Below are positions 51,101 to 59,432 of a stretch of DNA of 64,000 nt, piece after piece. The stretch's first letter is position 1. Every line of letters starts with the position of its first letter. The position numbers were made by a program, and so were the translations under genes. The notes beneath the pieces are model-generated. The model saw only the letters and a list, made by a program, of their open reading frames with translations. It was not told where the DNA came from and made no database searches. The stretch comes from Hedera helix (taxonomy: Eukaryota; Streptophyta; Magnoliopsida; Apiales; Araliaceae), in NCBI GenBank assembly GCA_947179155.2, contig OX359280.1, positions 11,709,001 to 11,773,000 on the forward strand. Direction: 5' to 3'.

Positions 51101-52810
51101 AGATGTCAAAATTATCAAATATTTTCCAATTGGCAAAATGCAAAGATTTTGATCCTTAATTGTTAAGATGGATGTAAAAATGGCATTCATAATATAAAAG
51201 GCATACATTAATCATAGCCTACATGTAAATACTACATCCATACCAAAATGAGTGACCCCTTTTGTAAGTCAAAGTTTAAAGTAACTGTTGATTTCAAATA
51301 ATAACAAATAAGATGAAATCCGACTTAAATACCCCTTCCGTCCAAAAATGACAGTCACCTCTGTTTTTACGCATTAAGGTTCTCAATGACGCATTTAAAT
51401 ATAAATGATTAATTTTTATAGCAAAATTTAATATTTAAATAGTTAATGAAGAAAAATTACTGTGCCTGGAAGTCAACAATAGCGAATTGTTGACAATCTT
51501 TAACATGCATAAAAGACAAAAAATAAATGGAAATGAAATTCTGGTACAGTAGAATAAAGGAATTTTGTTCATTGACTTTCAAAGAATTACGACCTCCGTT
51601 CCAAAATTAGAGATATATTTTGACTTTTTGAAGTCAATTTGTGAAAATTAAAACCTCAAAATTGATATGATTTCATTTAAGTTTTACAAGTAATTAACAA
51701 ATATTTTAACTAATATACCATACATACATTCGTTTATATTAACATTTATATAATACTCCCTCATTTCCAAATTATTCCATCATTATTGACTTTTAAAAGT
51801 TAATTCCATATACTTTCAAACTCAAAATTGATATAATTTACTAACAATTCTGAAGCAATAAATCTTAAATTTGGTAAATAGTTTATTCATCGTTATATTG
51901 ACTAAAATTAAATGAATCTATTTCAATTTTGAGTCTAAAAATGTCTCAAATAAACTTCAAAAACTAAATAATGGTCTTATATTTTGGAACGGCGAGAGTA
52001 GTTTACACTATACAATAAAGATATTTGTTTATACTGAAACATATCGATTTTGAAGTTTAGGATTTTATAAATTGACCTCAAGACAGTCAAAATGTATTCA
52101 TTTTAGGGAAATCCAAAAACAAAAAAGGTTAGGACACTCAATTTAGGATACAGGTAGACTGAAATATTATATTAAAGTACACCATTTCATCATAAAATAC
52201 ACACTTATAGACTGAAAATAACTGTGGAAATTGAGGTACATTTCAAATAGCCATACCCTGAAATCCCCAGAGAGTTCAGATTCAATAGACTTGATAAGGG
52301 ACTCTTTGTAAAGCTGCTCATATGTCTCTCTGATCTTCCTCCTTTGGCTCACATTTCTATGCCCTAATATCCAAATTAAGCCCTTCTCGTCCGTTCCCCA
52401 TCCTGGCCATAAACCCAAAAAAATATCAGCAAAATCAACACATTCATATACTTACATGAACAATGTGTTAAAAAAATTATTAATTTTTTTTTAAGAAAAT
52501 AAATAACTAAATAAAAAGTAACTGGGTTCCCCTTCCAGGCAACAAACCCAAAAATTATCAACAAAACCAACACATATTCATATACTTACATAAACAATGT
52601 GTCATAAAAAAAAATTAAAAATTAATTATGAAAAGATGGGGATTTTCATGAATTCAACATAAACCCATTTTGATCATATCAAAAAATGCATGAAGAAATA
52701 ATTAGAAAAATGAGAAATAGAATGAGAAATTGACCTTTGAAAGCTTTATTTATTCTTTCAGCGTCTTGGGTTGGAGAAGGAACAATATCTGGCACTCTAA
52801 GGGTACCCAT
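32397..52810 (-). CDS. Annexin (plant annexin D5/RJ4-like), six exons
   Basis: This is a calcium-dependent phospholipid-binding protein of the cytosol and membrane surface. Exons on the minus strand are 52810-52735, 52402-52257, 49955-49728, 33161-32949, 32858-32769 and 32600-32397. All introns are GT-AG, and phases join cleanly into 318 codons plus stop, the usual plant annexin length. The N-terminus MGTLRVPDIVPSPTQDAERI leads into repeat 1. The type-2 calcium motif GxGTD is kept in repeat 1 (GWGTD, residues 26-30) and repeat 4 (GLGTD, residues 259-263); repeats 2 and 3 lack it, as is common in plants. Introns are 332, 2,301, 16,566, 90 and 168 bp. Intron 3 is inflated by nested transposons. 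The protein looks intact; whether the long intron is spliced efficiently needs RNA data. RJ4/D5 assignment is from general resemblance. Confidence 0.9.
33641..33742. repeat. Foldback (MITE-like hairpin) in annexin intron 3
   Basis: The left arm CATGTGTTTTTGATATTTCT and the right arm GGAAATATAAAAAACACATG are inverted complements. CTCTCTCACATGA and TCATGTGAGAAAG flank the loop. It is the same hairpin as at 20299-20399 in copy A. Confidence 0.7.
34360..35602 (+). mobile_element. Copia-like (SIRE/Maximus-type) solo LTR, approximate ends
   Basis: The right half has the character of Ty1/copia SIRE-type LTRs. It includes a stretch with ATCTGTGTGATTGTATAGTC, TTGATCTTTGTGATCA and AAGGATCCCTTCAC, then a C-rich CCCCCCACCCCTCTAGATC tail. 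It ends AGGCCTAACA at 35602. No gag or pol is attached. The left terminus and target duplication could not be fixed; the start given is where intron homology to 48500 is lost. Confidence 0.5.
35603..36760. other. Intron DNA with a 145-bp direct repeat and a decayed frame
   Basis: Two copies of a segment with TTCAAGAATCTCTATCACCC start at 35843 and 35988. Both run through CCCAAAGAGATTATAT and GACTTCAAAGAGGTATGTAAC. On the minus strand around 36330-36130 a short frame reads like an eroded protein, but I do not recognise the family and it is interrupted. No functional gene is supported here. Confidence 0.5.
36761..37128. mobile_element. Stowaway-like MITE, 368 bp
   Basis: Terminal inverted repeats of about 35 bp are CTCTCTCCATTCCTTATTAT on the left and, reverse-complemented on the right, CTCCCTCCATTCCTAATTAT. 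Both continue TTGACRTT-TAGAG. TA dinucleotides flank both ends (36759-36760 and 37129-37130). CTCCCTCC ends and a TA target fit Tc1/mariner-derived Stowaway MITEs. No coding capacity. Confidence 0.85.
37785..38172 (-). repeat. Left (3') LTR of the intron-3 LTR element
   Basis: 388 bp. The plus strand starts TGTCAGCCCCTGC and ends TTTGTCTAACA. It shares with the right LTR the blocks CTAAAAGCTTCA, CAATTCATTTCACAAAATTC, TATATAAAGAGAACAAATGC and CTCACTCAAAATATACTAAC. Confidence 0.85.
38173..40547 (-). pseudogene. Decayed interior of the intron-3 LTR element
   Basis: Minus-strand frames at 40434-40177, 39689-39288 and 39238-39023 are eroded remnants, separated by stops and frame changes. The frame at 39689-39288 contains FCYYYVENHDVGHNCKT, which may be a degraded zinc-knuckle-like motif, but the Cys/His spacing is not canonical. 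The acidic text upstream (EENEEGKELKNL, TYDEPPQNEG) resembles linker regions of plant LTR polyproteins. I cannot name an enzyme domain here. Confidence 0.4.
40548..42228 (+). repeat. 5' LTR of the Athila/Tat-type element
   Basis: Holds the GC-rich island with GCGCGCATTGCGCGC (about 40944-40958) and AACGACGCCGTTTT (40994-41007). A probable core promoter region follows around 41340-41370 (CCTATAAATAGATAGC), matching the position expected for U3/R. The end contains ATTCTCTGTGGGATCGACTC, shared with all three LTRs of this family in the window. Confidence 0.88.
41350..41357 (+). promoter_or_regulatory. TATA box of the 5' LTR
   Basis: TATAAATA lies within CCTATAAATAGATAGCTTG and is kept in the 3' LTR (CCTATAAATAGAGGGCTTG near 45771). 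The same block occurs in the solo LTR on the minus strand (near 22168). Conservation in three copies supports a promoter role. Confidence 0.6.
42234..42251 (+). promoter_or_regulatory. tRNA-Asp primer-binding site
   Basis: TGGCGCCGTTGTCGGGGA is complementary to the 3' end of tRNA-Asp, with one T in place of C. It starts five bases after the LTR. This site is characteristic of the Athila/Tat group. Confidence 0.85.
42376..43479 (+). CDS. Gag remnant with CCHC zinc knuckle (Athila/Tat type)
   Basis: This is a 367-residue open frame, the only one in the element. A CCHC nucleocapsid knuckle, CRICAVVGHPTNMCP (C-x2-C-x4-H-x4-C), lies at about residues 42-56. It is followed by YDPYSNAYNSGWRDHPNISY, which is typical of Athila/Tat Gag after the knuckle. 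A Gln/Ser-rich low-complexity part follows with two near-copies of an SD-SLEDM motif (around residues 133 and 156), then a polar acidic C-terminal half. The usual N-terminal capsid-like Gag domain is missing; the frame begins about 125 bp after the primer site. It could bind RNA, but whether it supports packaging is unknown. It has stayed open in a nested, non-autonomous element. Confidence 0.8.
   Translation: MEFMHDYVNEVTISSLEQQINDLTYLVYQMVAGNAQPMEACRICAVVGHPTNMCPILREESYEQVNIASGFPGQPQWRYDPYSNAYNSGWRDHPNISYENPQMNPPTNQNFSSSQQSMQPYPQQQQSQSNNSDVSLEDMIQQLTANTLQSQQGQSFYSDMSLEDMLKLIEANILQFQQDNLQFQQDMQARIQENNAIIQRLGTQMKQMAIDQLEEQSFEQVLSQTVNNPTENTSAQVLRSGNNIEDPEKTVPPSPKQEEANSINKANSVKINNDVVFDDDMLKVAEVVEEINKEKLEIAITNNLELEEEEAIEQKQDLKKDKVPLHSLLIIFHNNAIISIPLPVTHNKFLSFVLQDPIPNIKTLQSC
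43480..44963 (+). other. 3' untranslated part of the Athila/Tat-type element
   Basis: Non-coding. The phrase AAGCGCTGCTTGGGAGGCAACCCAAG (43640-43665) normally follows pol in this lineage, so pol was removed by deletion between gag and this point. At 44374-44513 four short palindromes of the form GCRTAAAAYGC occur. The polypurine tract precedes the 3' LTR. Confidence 0.75.
44964..46650 (+). repeat. 3' LTR of the Athila/Tat-type element
   Basis: 1,687 bp. It differs from the 5' LTR at scattered sites, many of them CG to TG or CA changes in the GC island (for example GGCCGCGCAATG versus GGTCACGCAATG). It also has small indels (GGCGGTTGGCGGCTAGCAG versus GGCGGCTGGCAG). Both LTRs keep TATAAATAGA. 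Confidence 0.88.
47589..47985 (-). repeat. Right (5') LTR of the intron-3 LTR element
   Basis: 397 bp. The plus strand starts TGTCAGGCCCTGCC and ends CCTCTGGCTGATA. The tRNA-iMet primer site lies three bases inside. The plus-strand AAGTA after it is the second copy of the target duplication. Confidence 0.85.
47991..49727. other. Annexin intron 3, right part
   Basis: No gene. A single Stowaway-like end (ACTCCCTTTGTTCGAAAATATAGG, 48110-48133) is present. A 103-bp tandem duplication starts at 48441 and 48544 (CTAAGACTTTTTTTACAGAT). Confidence 0.6.
48441..48639. repeat. 103-bp tandem duplication
   Basis: Two almost identical copies contain CTAAGACTTTTTTTACAGAT, TAGATATTTCCTTTCACTAA and TACATGGGTAATATTCCC. 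Only a few single-base differences are visible, which suggests a recent event. Confidence 0.85.
49728..52810 (-). CDS. Annexin exons 1-3 (residues 1-150)
   Basis: Exon 1 (52810-52735) has the start codon and 25 codons plus one base, with donor GGTCAATTTC. Exon 2 (52402-52257) starts after a pyrimidine-rich tract and CCAG, and encodes WGTDEKGLIWILGHRNVSQR and the rest of repeat 1, ending SELSGDFR. Exon 3 (49955-49728) encodes NAVILWTRDPHERDA and repeat 2 (QVIVEIACTSSPHHLVGVRQ), ending SLPVRK at donor GTAAGT. Intron 2 (49956-52256) holds a Stowaway-like MITE (51756-51998) and other MITE remnants. There is no second copy of these exons in the window. Confidence 0.9.
51756..51998. mobile_element. 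Stowaway-like MITE in annexin intron 2, 243 bp
   Basis: The left end CTCCCTCATTTCCAAATTATTCC and the reverse complement of the right end, CTCTCGCCGTTCCAAAATATAAGACC, form imperfect inverted repeats that extend into GACTTTT-like sequence. TA dinucleotides flank both sides (51754-51755 and 51999-52000). Similar single ends (51329, 51589) lie just to the left, so MITE remnants are clustered in this intron. Confidence 0.65.
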
Positions 52811-55344
52811 TTTATTTTATTTCTGGGATTTTTATTGGGAATCCCAAAAAATGAAAATGCATGAATTTGATGGAGAAAATAGCTTAACTGCTTCTGAGCT
52901 CAGCATCAGTCTGCATTTATCGGTTTCTTTTTCATATTAGAATATTACAGAGCTGGGAACGTGGAACAGAGGACTTGTGGACTATCTTCGGGTTTGACCA
53001 ATATACCCCTATTTCGATTTTGATTGCCTTCAGGGTCTTTTTTCCTTTTTAAATTATTTTTCTAAATAAAAGAAACTGAATCGAAGGAGACTTGCAAAAA
53101 AGGATCTCCTTTGAAATAAAAAATGTATCCCCTAAAATTATCTTTTTTTAAAATTATATTATTCTAAAAGACAATTCACATTTAAATTTAAAGTATCTCA
53201 TCTCACCACTCTGTCAAACGAACACTTAAAAATATAATTTATTATTTATTAGAATTTATAAGGTAGATGACATTTGACTATCGATAAGAAGAAAAATACT
53301 GGCCTCCAAATATTAGTTAAGGAACTTTATTAATTCTCTCCAAATATTATTATTATTATTTTCTATAATATACAAATTTTTATTTTTGCCTAACTTATGT
53401 TAAACGGGTTGTGATAGATTCATTAATAGAGATTAAGATTACATATTAACCAAAAAAAAATAATTGAAAATTCTTTATTCATCAAGTCATTATTAAGCTA
53501 TCAATATTGTTAAAATAACAACAATATTAATTGTAAAATAATATATATTGTTTAAATTATTAAATGACAGTTAAATTAGTTATAAAAAATATTATTAAAT
53601 ATATATTTATTATAATATTATTATTTTTATTCAGACAATATAACAACAATTTCTTACAATAATAATGGACCTTTAATTTATAAAATGTGTGAAACACATG
53701 TATCAATTTACAAGTTCAAATGTTGATTGAATTGATGTATAATTAAGCTTATAACAACATGTTAACAACCGATAGGGCAAAATTTGCCCCACGCACCAAC
53801 TTAATTATTGCCAACTAATTTAGTGGATAAGAAAGCCTTTATGACACAAGGCATGTCATTGTTCTTCATCGTGATTCTTGCGTTTCAGTCTCAATTGATA
53901 ATGTTTATGGAGAATAAGATATTAAAGTCGATACTTTTAAAATAGTTGGTACTTATTTGAGATAAAATCAGTACCCTTATTTAAAAAAATCAGTTATTTA
54001 TATTTACAATAGTAATTTAGTGCATGTTTTTTAGAAACTTTATATACGTTGGTAGTGTTTAGTGTGTTTAAAATATTTGAAAACTCAAAATTTAGTTAAA
54101 TTTTTTATTTATTTAAATATTTCAAACGTGTAATATACTAAAATTAGTATCATGCGTTTAGAGGTCAAAATGCTGTAAATTTTATCTTCACAGTGTTAGA
54201 AAATAAAATAGTACTTCGTGCATAATTCTTTCTTCTGGTTTTTTCTTTTTCTTTTTGGGCCAAAGACAATTTTTTATTATATACTCTCTCTTTTTTAAAA
54301 TTAAAGATACATTTCTAAAATGATAATTTTTAAAAATAATTCTATGTTCCCAAATATAATTTAAGTATTAGCTAAGAAATAGTTGTGATAGTTTGATATT
54401 AAAAATAATAAAAAATAATAAAAAATTAAAAATATAATATCACTTTATAATTTTAAAAAATATATATCTCTAATTTTAACATATTAAAAATAAATATATT
54501 CTTAATTTTGAAACAGAAAAAATAATTAACCATGAATAATGTGACAACAAAAATAAACAAAATGATCACATCACATTTTAAAGAATTCTCATCCCTCTCT
54601 TACTCATTTTCTCCTGTTTTATCAAGTTGTGTCGCTTTCATACTTTTTCTTTTGAAGAAAAAAAAGCATGCATTATCTCCGTTTCGTAAATAGAGTTTTA
54701 TTTTAATTGTTTTTGAATAAAATAATTTTTTTTAAATAATATAGATTCACGTTATTATAGTTGTATAGTCCTTATTCGTTAATTATTTAAACTGTCTAAA
54801 TACTAGTATTAGTTACAAAATTAGTTGTTTCAAAACTTTTAATAATTACAGCGTCTTTAAGGTTTAATATTTCTGAATTTATTTTCTAAAAGAAAAGGTC
54901 AACATTTGTGGACGGTGGGATTAATTATTCATTATAATTATAATGACAGGGCGGTTGCATTTCCTTTATTATATATGTCTCGTGTAGCTCACTAATTGCA
55001 CGTACGTTTCTATAAACAAAACATTGACTGATGAACCAAATAAAAACTAACCGGAAATTTTAACAATTTGGAATTTAAATGTCAAATGCCCTTTGCACGA
55101 AAGTTTTTTTTTTTTTTTTTTTGCAATTTAGTGTGAAAATGGTTATAAAATCTCAATATTACTTTTTTAAAATTTATTAAAAAAAATAAAAGAGAAACAG
55201 GTTAGTATTTAATATAAGAATAATATAAGAAATTAAGTAATCAATACTTCCTTAAAATCTACAAATGACAAGTAAAAAGAAGCAAATATTATCTAAAACG
55301 ACAAATAAAAAAGAACGGATAGAATTATGTGTTCTGTCAAATTC
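52811..55344. other. Annexin upstream region, no gene
   Basis: The annexin promoter should lie at the left edge of this stretch on the minus strand. I see no clear TATA box. A probable decayed Stowaway-like MITE lies around 54281-54515 (TACTCTCTC left end, TTAATTTTGAAACAG right end). A long T-run is near 55107-55124. The rest is AT-rich and featureless. Confidence 0.5.
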
Positions 55345-55610
55345 TACCGAGGGGGAATACAGATATTGTAAAATTTTATGGGCAAGTGTCTTTGCTCCTA
55401 CGTGGTCCCCACAAATTCCTTTATGGACTTCCCGAAGAGCGTAGTCGAATTCCCTTAGGGCGAGACATCGGAGCAGCGGGAAGAAAATGATCTTTGATAC
55501 AGCTGATCATTGACGATGCAATACTTGGTAGATTTGTACTTTATTCTTCAGGCTGAAGACTTATCATTAGGCAGTTCACCAGTTAAAAGGAATTTAAAGA
55601 TTTGGGTCAT
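55345..55610 (-). pseudogene. Start of integrase (zinc-binding region), truncated
   Basis: After the stop of the RNase H frame, minus-strand pieces in two frames continue the polyprotein. One is IFKFLLTGELPND; later, in another frame, EVHKGICGDHVGAKTLAHK, which matches the His/Cys zinc-binding segment that precedes the integrase core. The text stops near 55350, so no integrase catalytic core is present. Confidence 0.65.
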
Positions 55611-56546
55611 TCAAGAATCTTCCTGTTCAATATCCATAACTATCTGAACCAAGGTGCTCGGATGCTGAAGATCTTCCAGATAAACCGGTCCCTCTAACTC
55701 TCCTTGGTCGGTGGTTGCCAACTTGGAAAGGGCATAGGCCATTGTATTTTCCGATCTGATCACGCCTATGATATGATATTTCTCGAAGAATGCTAACAAT
55801 GATCGTACTAGTTGGAGATAGGCCTGTAAGTGAACTTCTTTTGCTTCATACTCTCCTAATACTTGTTTTACTACCAATTGGGAGTCGTTGTATATTACCA
55901 AGTTCTTCACCTCCAGACTACGGGCCAATTTTAACCCTGTCACTAATGTTTCGTATTCGACTATGTTGTTAGTGGCCATGAACCCAAACCGAATAGATTG
56001 CTGTACTCTGAAGCCTTCTGGAGAAGTGAGGATTATGCATGCACCGCTCCTTGTCCCAGTAACGGATCCGTCCACGAACAAGGTCCATACAGACTCTTCG
56101 GGAGTTATCGTCACTTCCTCATGGTCGGGTTCTTTCTCTTCCGAATCATCGTGGAACGAGCACTTGATGATAAAATCAATGAGCGCCTGTGCTTTTATGG
56201 CCATCTGATGATGGAATTCGATATTGAATTGACTTAGCTCAATAGCCCATGCTGCCAGTCTTCCCGATGACTCTGGTCTGTAAAGAACTTTTCGTAAAGG
56301 CTGATCTGTGAGGACGAGGATGGTTCGCCCCTGGAAGTAATGTCTGAGTTTTCGACTGGAGATAACTAATGCGTAAGCCAACTTCTCTAGATTTGGGTAT
56401 CTTGTTTCAGCATCCCGAAGTGCATGGCTTACGTAGTAGACCGATTTTTGTCCTTGCGAATTTTCCCTTATCAAAGCTAACCCGATTGCCAAGGATGTGG
56501 CAGATAAGTATATTTGTAAATCCTCTTCGGGAAATGCTTTACTCAA
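55611..56546 (-). pseudogene. RNase H and second (archaeal-type) RNase H of Tat element
   Basis: This is a 311-residue frame. Residues 1-125 are the ordinary Ty3-type RNase H (YVSHALRDAETRYPNLEKLA, LTDQPLRKVL). Residues 150-295 are the additional archaeal-type RNase H of the Tat lineage, with catalytic acids in LFVDGS, VEYETL and YNDSQLVV. The fourth acid, normally Asp in an ADAL-type motif, is Tyr here (ENTMAYALSKLA). This suggests loss of activity. The frame lacks the true upstream start, because it is one part of a broken polyprotein. Confidence 0.85.
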
Positions 56547-56638
56547 TATCGGAGGAGAAGAGATATATCTTTTAATTTGTTCGAAAGACTATTGGCAGTC
56601 TTCCGTCCATTGAAATGTCTTCTGATTCTGAGCTCCCT

Positions 56639-58102
56639 TCACAAGAAAGGGAGACATTTCTCGGCTAAGCGCGCCACAAACCGACGAAGAGCTGTCAACC
56701 TCCCCGTCAACCGTTGAACTTCTTTGAATGTCTTCGGAGGCTGCATTTCTAGGATAGCCGATATCTTTTCGGGATTTGCCTCTGTCCCTCTTCGGCTAAC
56801 CATATAACCTAAGAACTTGCCTGACCCGAGGCCAAAAGTGCACTTTGTTAGGTTAAGTCTCATGTTATGAGATCTAACATTCTCGAAGCATTCTTTCAGG
56901 TTTGATAAATGGTCTTCTTCCTTCATGCTACAAACGATTATGTCATCAACATAGACCTCCATGTTCCTCTCGATTTGGTCGCGGAATACCCTGTTCATCA
57001 TTCGCTGGTATGTGGCTCCGAGATTGATTAAGCTGAAATACATGACCTTGTAGGCATAGATGGCTCGGTAGGTGATGAAAGCCGTGTTCGGGATATCGCT
57101 TTCAAGCATGTCGATTTGATTATAGCCCGAGAAAGCATCCAGGAAGCTCATTACTATATGTCCCGAGATAGAGTCGATTAACTGGTCGATGCTCGGGAGA
57201 GGGTAGTAGTCTTTAGGACATGCCTTGTTCAGATCTGTATAATCTACACACATCCTCCACTTCCCATTATGCTTTTTAACCAGCACCACATTGGCAAGCC
57301 ACACTAGATATATAATTTCAAAAATGAAGTCAGCAACCAAAAGTTTATCAATTTCTTTGTCAATTACCTTTTGTCTTTTAGGAGCTATGTTCCTTCGTTT
57401 CTGATTTATGGGTTTCGAGCTTGGGCTCACACTCAGTTGGTGCACGGCCATGGTCTTATCAATGCATGGCATGTCGGCCAGAATCCATGCAAAGATGTCC
57501 GAATATTCCTGCAAGAGAGCGACTAGCCGAGTTCTGGTGTCTTCCTGAAGGCCAGTTCCAATCTGTACAATTTTTTCATCATCTTCTTGGAATAATGGAA
57601 CTTCAACCGTGTCTTCGGTTGGTGTTGCTATTGGCTCAATACATCCCTCGGTGAAAGGTTCAAGCTCAATCTTCATGGTGGCTTTCTGCTTATTGTCACT
57701 AATAGGGGATGTCTGAATGGTCTGTAGATAACATTTTAGGGAAAGATCCTGGTCACCGACTGATTCCCCGATCCCATTTTTGGTTGGAAATTTTATCTTC
57801 AAATGCGGGATAGAGGTAACGGCTTTTAATGTTGATAGGGTCGTTCTTTCCAAGATGGCGTTGTAGTTGCTTTCCACTTGGACTACGTAGAAACGGACCA
57901 TAATAGAAGCTTGCTTCGGGGCAGTCCTGAAGATCACAGGCAATTCAATCGTCCCTGCTATACGGACTGGGTTATTCCCGAACCCGTATAAGGGGGACTC
58001 ATTGCAGATCTCCAGCTTCCTTCCCCCTAAGTCCAGCCGATTGTATGCTCGGCTATAGAGTACATCGACTGAACTCCCATTATCAACAAGCATCCTCTTC
58101 AT
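56639..58102 (-). pseudogene. Protease and reverse transcriptase of Tat element
   Basis: This is a 487-residue frame. The aspartic protease motif VDNGSSVDVLY lies at its very start. The RT (about residues 250-470) has VVLVKKHNGKWRMCVDY, FLDAFSGYNQID and catalytic YVDDIIV. Some conserved stretches are altered (YFSLINLGATYQR where PFGLxN is usual). It overlaps the gag frame by 20 bp in a different frame. The junction skips the gag C-terminus, so a deletion fused gag and protease out of frame. A frame change at the end and an in-frame stop near 56590 separate it from RNase H. Confidence 0.87.
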
Positions 58103-58877
58103 TCGACTTCTGTTTCACTTGTATGAGGGAAGTCATCATTCTGGCATGTCTTTTGTTGCTCCCGAAGCGGGTATAAAATTGCTCCTGCAATTCTTCCCAT
58201 GATTTGATAGACTCGGATGGGAGGGAGGTGACCCATTCTCTAGCAGTCTTCTTCAGAGTGGATAAAAATAGGTGGCACATAGCCACTGTATCATGGTCGT
58301 GGAAGTGCATGGCCTGTTCGAAAGAGTAGGTGTGATCGTGAGGGTCTCCCGTTCCATCATACATCTCCAGAGTGGGTACTTTTCGTCTTCGGTCGATCCT
58401 GGCCTCTTTTAGGTCTTTTGAGAACGGAGAGAACTGGGCCTTCTTGGCCCCATAGTACTTATCTGAAGCTTTCTTGGGGGAGGATTCTCCCGTGTGGCTC
58501 CCATAACTGCGTCTGTCCTCCTGATCTTTCTTTGAAGGCGATCTGGCTCGTTTCCGCAAGTCCACCGTCCAAATCGACTTGGAACGAGCCGACTCTTTTT
58601 CTCGATGTCGAACGCCACCCCCCCAGCGTTCGGTTTGTCTGTCATCCTGTCTGTCACGGTGATCTGAGCGGGAGGTCGAGCCTCTCTGGCTCACGAGATC
58701 ATTACCTGCCTCGGTTAATTTCTCATACTGCTTGTCAAGCTTCTTCTGCTGGATATCTAGAGCCCTTTTCTTATCGAGGATCATTTGGAGGCGACGTTCT
58801 TTGTCTGCCGCCATCTCCCGTCGAGACTGAGATGGTGGTGGTCGTCGTGAATGACTCTGCGATTGTAAAGTTTCCAT
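58083..58877 (-). pseudogene. Gag N-terminal part of Tat element
   Basis: This is a 264-residue frame. A charged Arg/Lys/Asp/Ser-rich N-terminal part with a predicted coiled coil (about residues 25-60, KRALDIQQKKLDKQYEKL) is followed by the retrotransposon Gag domain (about residues 165-258). The domain contains YDGTGDPHDHTYSFEQAM, KKTAREWVTSLP and SWEELQEQFYTRF. The frame stops just after KQKSNEEDAC, where the protease frame begins. The nucleocapsid zinc knuckle expected after the Gag domain is missing because of the deletion. Confidence 0.87.
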
Positions 58878-58920
58878 GTCAATGATAATTGATGAAAATT
58901 TTACTTGGTACTAAATACTA

Positions 58921-58940
58921 GCCCTCCTTCTAGCGCCAAT
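58921..58940 (-). promoter_or_regulatory. Primer-binding site of Tat element
   Basis: The minus strand reads ATTGGCGCTAGAAGGAGGGC five bases after the 5' LTR end. The TTGGCGC start and position are typical of Tat-lineage primer sites; the matching tRNA is not certain. Confidence 0.6.
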
Positions 58941-58945
58941 ATTGA

Positions 58946-59432
58946 TGTCTGATTCTGTCTGGCTGTCCTGCTGGCCGTCTGGGAAGAATACCTGCACAAA
59001 AGTCCTAACGACTTGGCCCGTTGATGGACTCCTCCGGTGTGAATGTTAGTGAAGGTTTCAAGATTAGTCAACATTAATGAAGGCTTGAATATCTAGTATA
59101 GTAGAATAATGTGTATGTGTGCGTAACATTTACCTCCATCATTGACTGGGTATTTATAATGCATACCTGACTCTTATCGATTCTTCTTAGGATTGTCTAT
59201 CAACGTGTTATAGTTTGAATAGGAAGGTAATATCTTAAACCATCTAGGAACCTGACTCCTATTCTAATTTGGATTAGATATAGTAAATAGTCACAGTCTA
59301 GATTGGTTTAGGGACCTAACCCAAGCCAATCAGACTCAGAAGTCTTCATGAAAGACTACCAGACTGACGGTCCATTGGGCCTAGCCCAATATGAATTCCC
59401 GGATCAGGCCTGACGAAATATACATCCTAACA
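58946..59432 (-). repeat. 5' LTR of Tat element, 487 bp
   Basis: The minus strand begins TGTTAGGATGTATATTTCG and ends CAGAATCAGACA. A probable TATA-like motif (minus) is TATAAATACCC near 59155-59145. There is no second copy in the window. Confidence 0.75.

Larger units (their letters stand above)
55345..59432 (-). mobile_element. Truncated Ty3/gypsy Tat-lineage retrotransposon
   Basis: On the minus strand the order is 5' LTR (59432-58946), primer site (58940-58921), gag, protease, RT, RNase H, second RNase H, and the start of the integrase zinc-binding region. The sequence then ends at about 55345 with no 3' LTR. A second, archaeal-type RNase H after the first is the hallmark of the Tat lineage. 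Frames are broken between gag and protease, between RT and RNase H, and after the second RNase H. The element cannot be autonomous. Confidence 0.88.
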
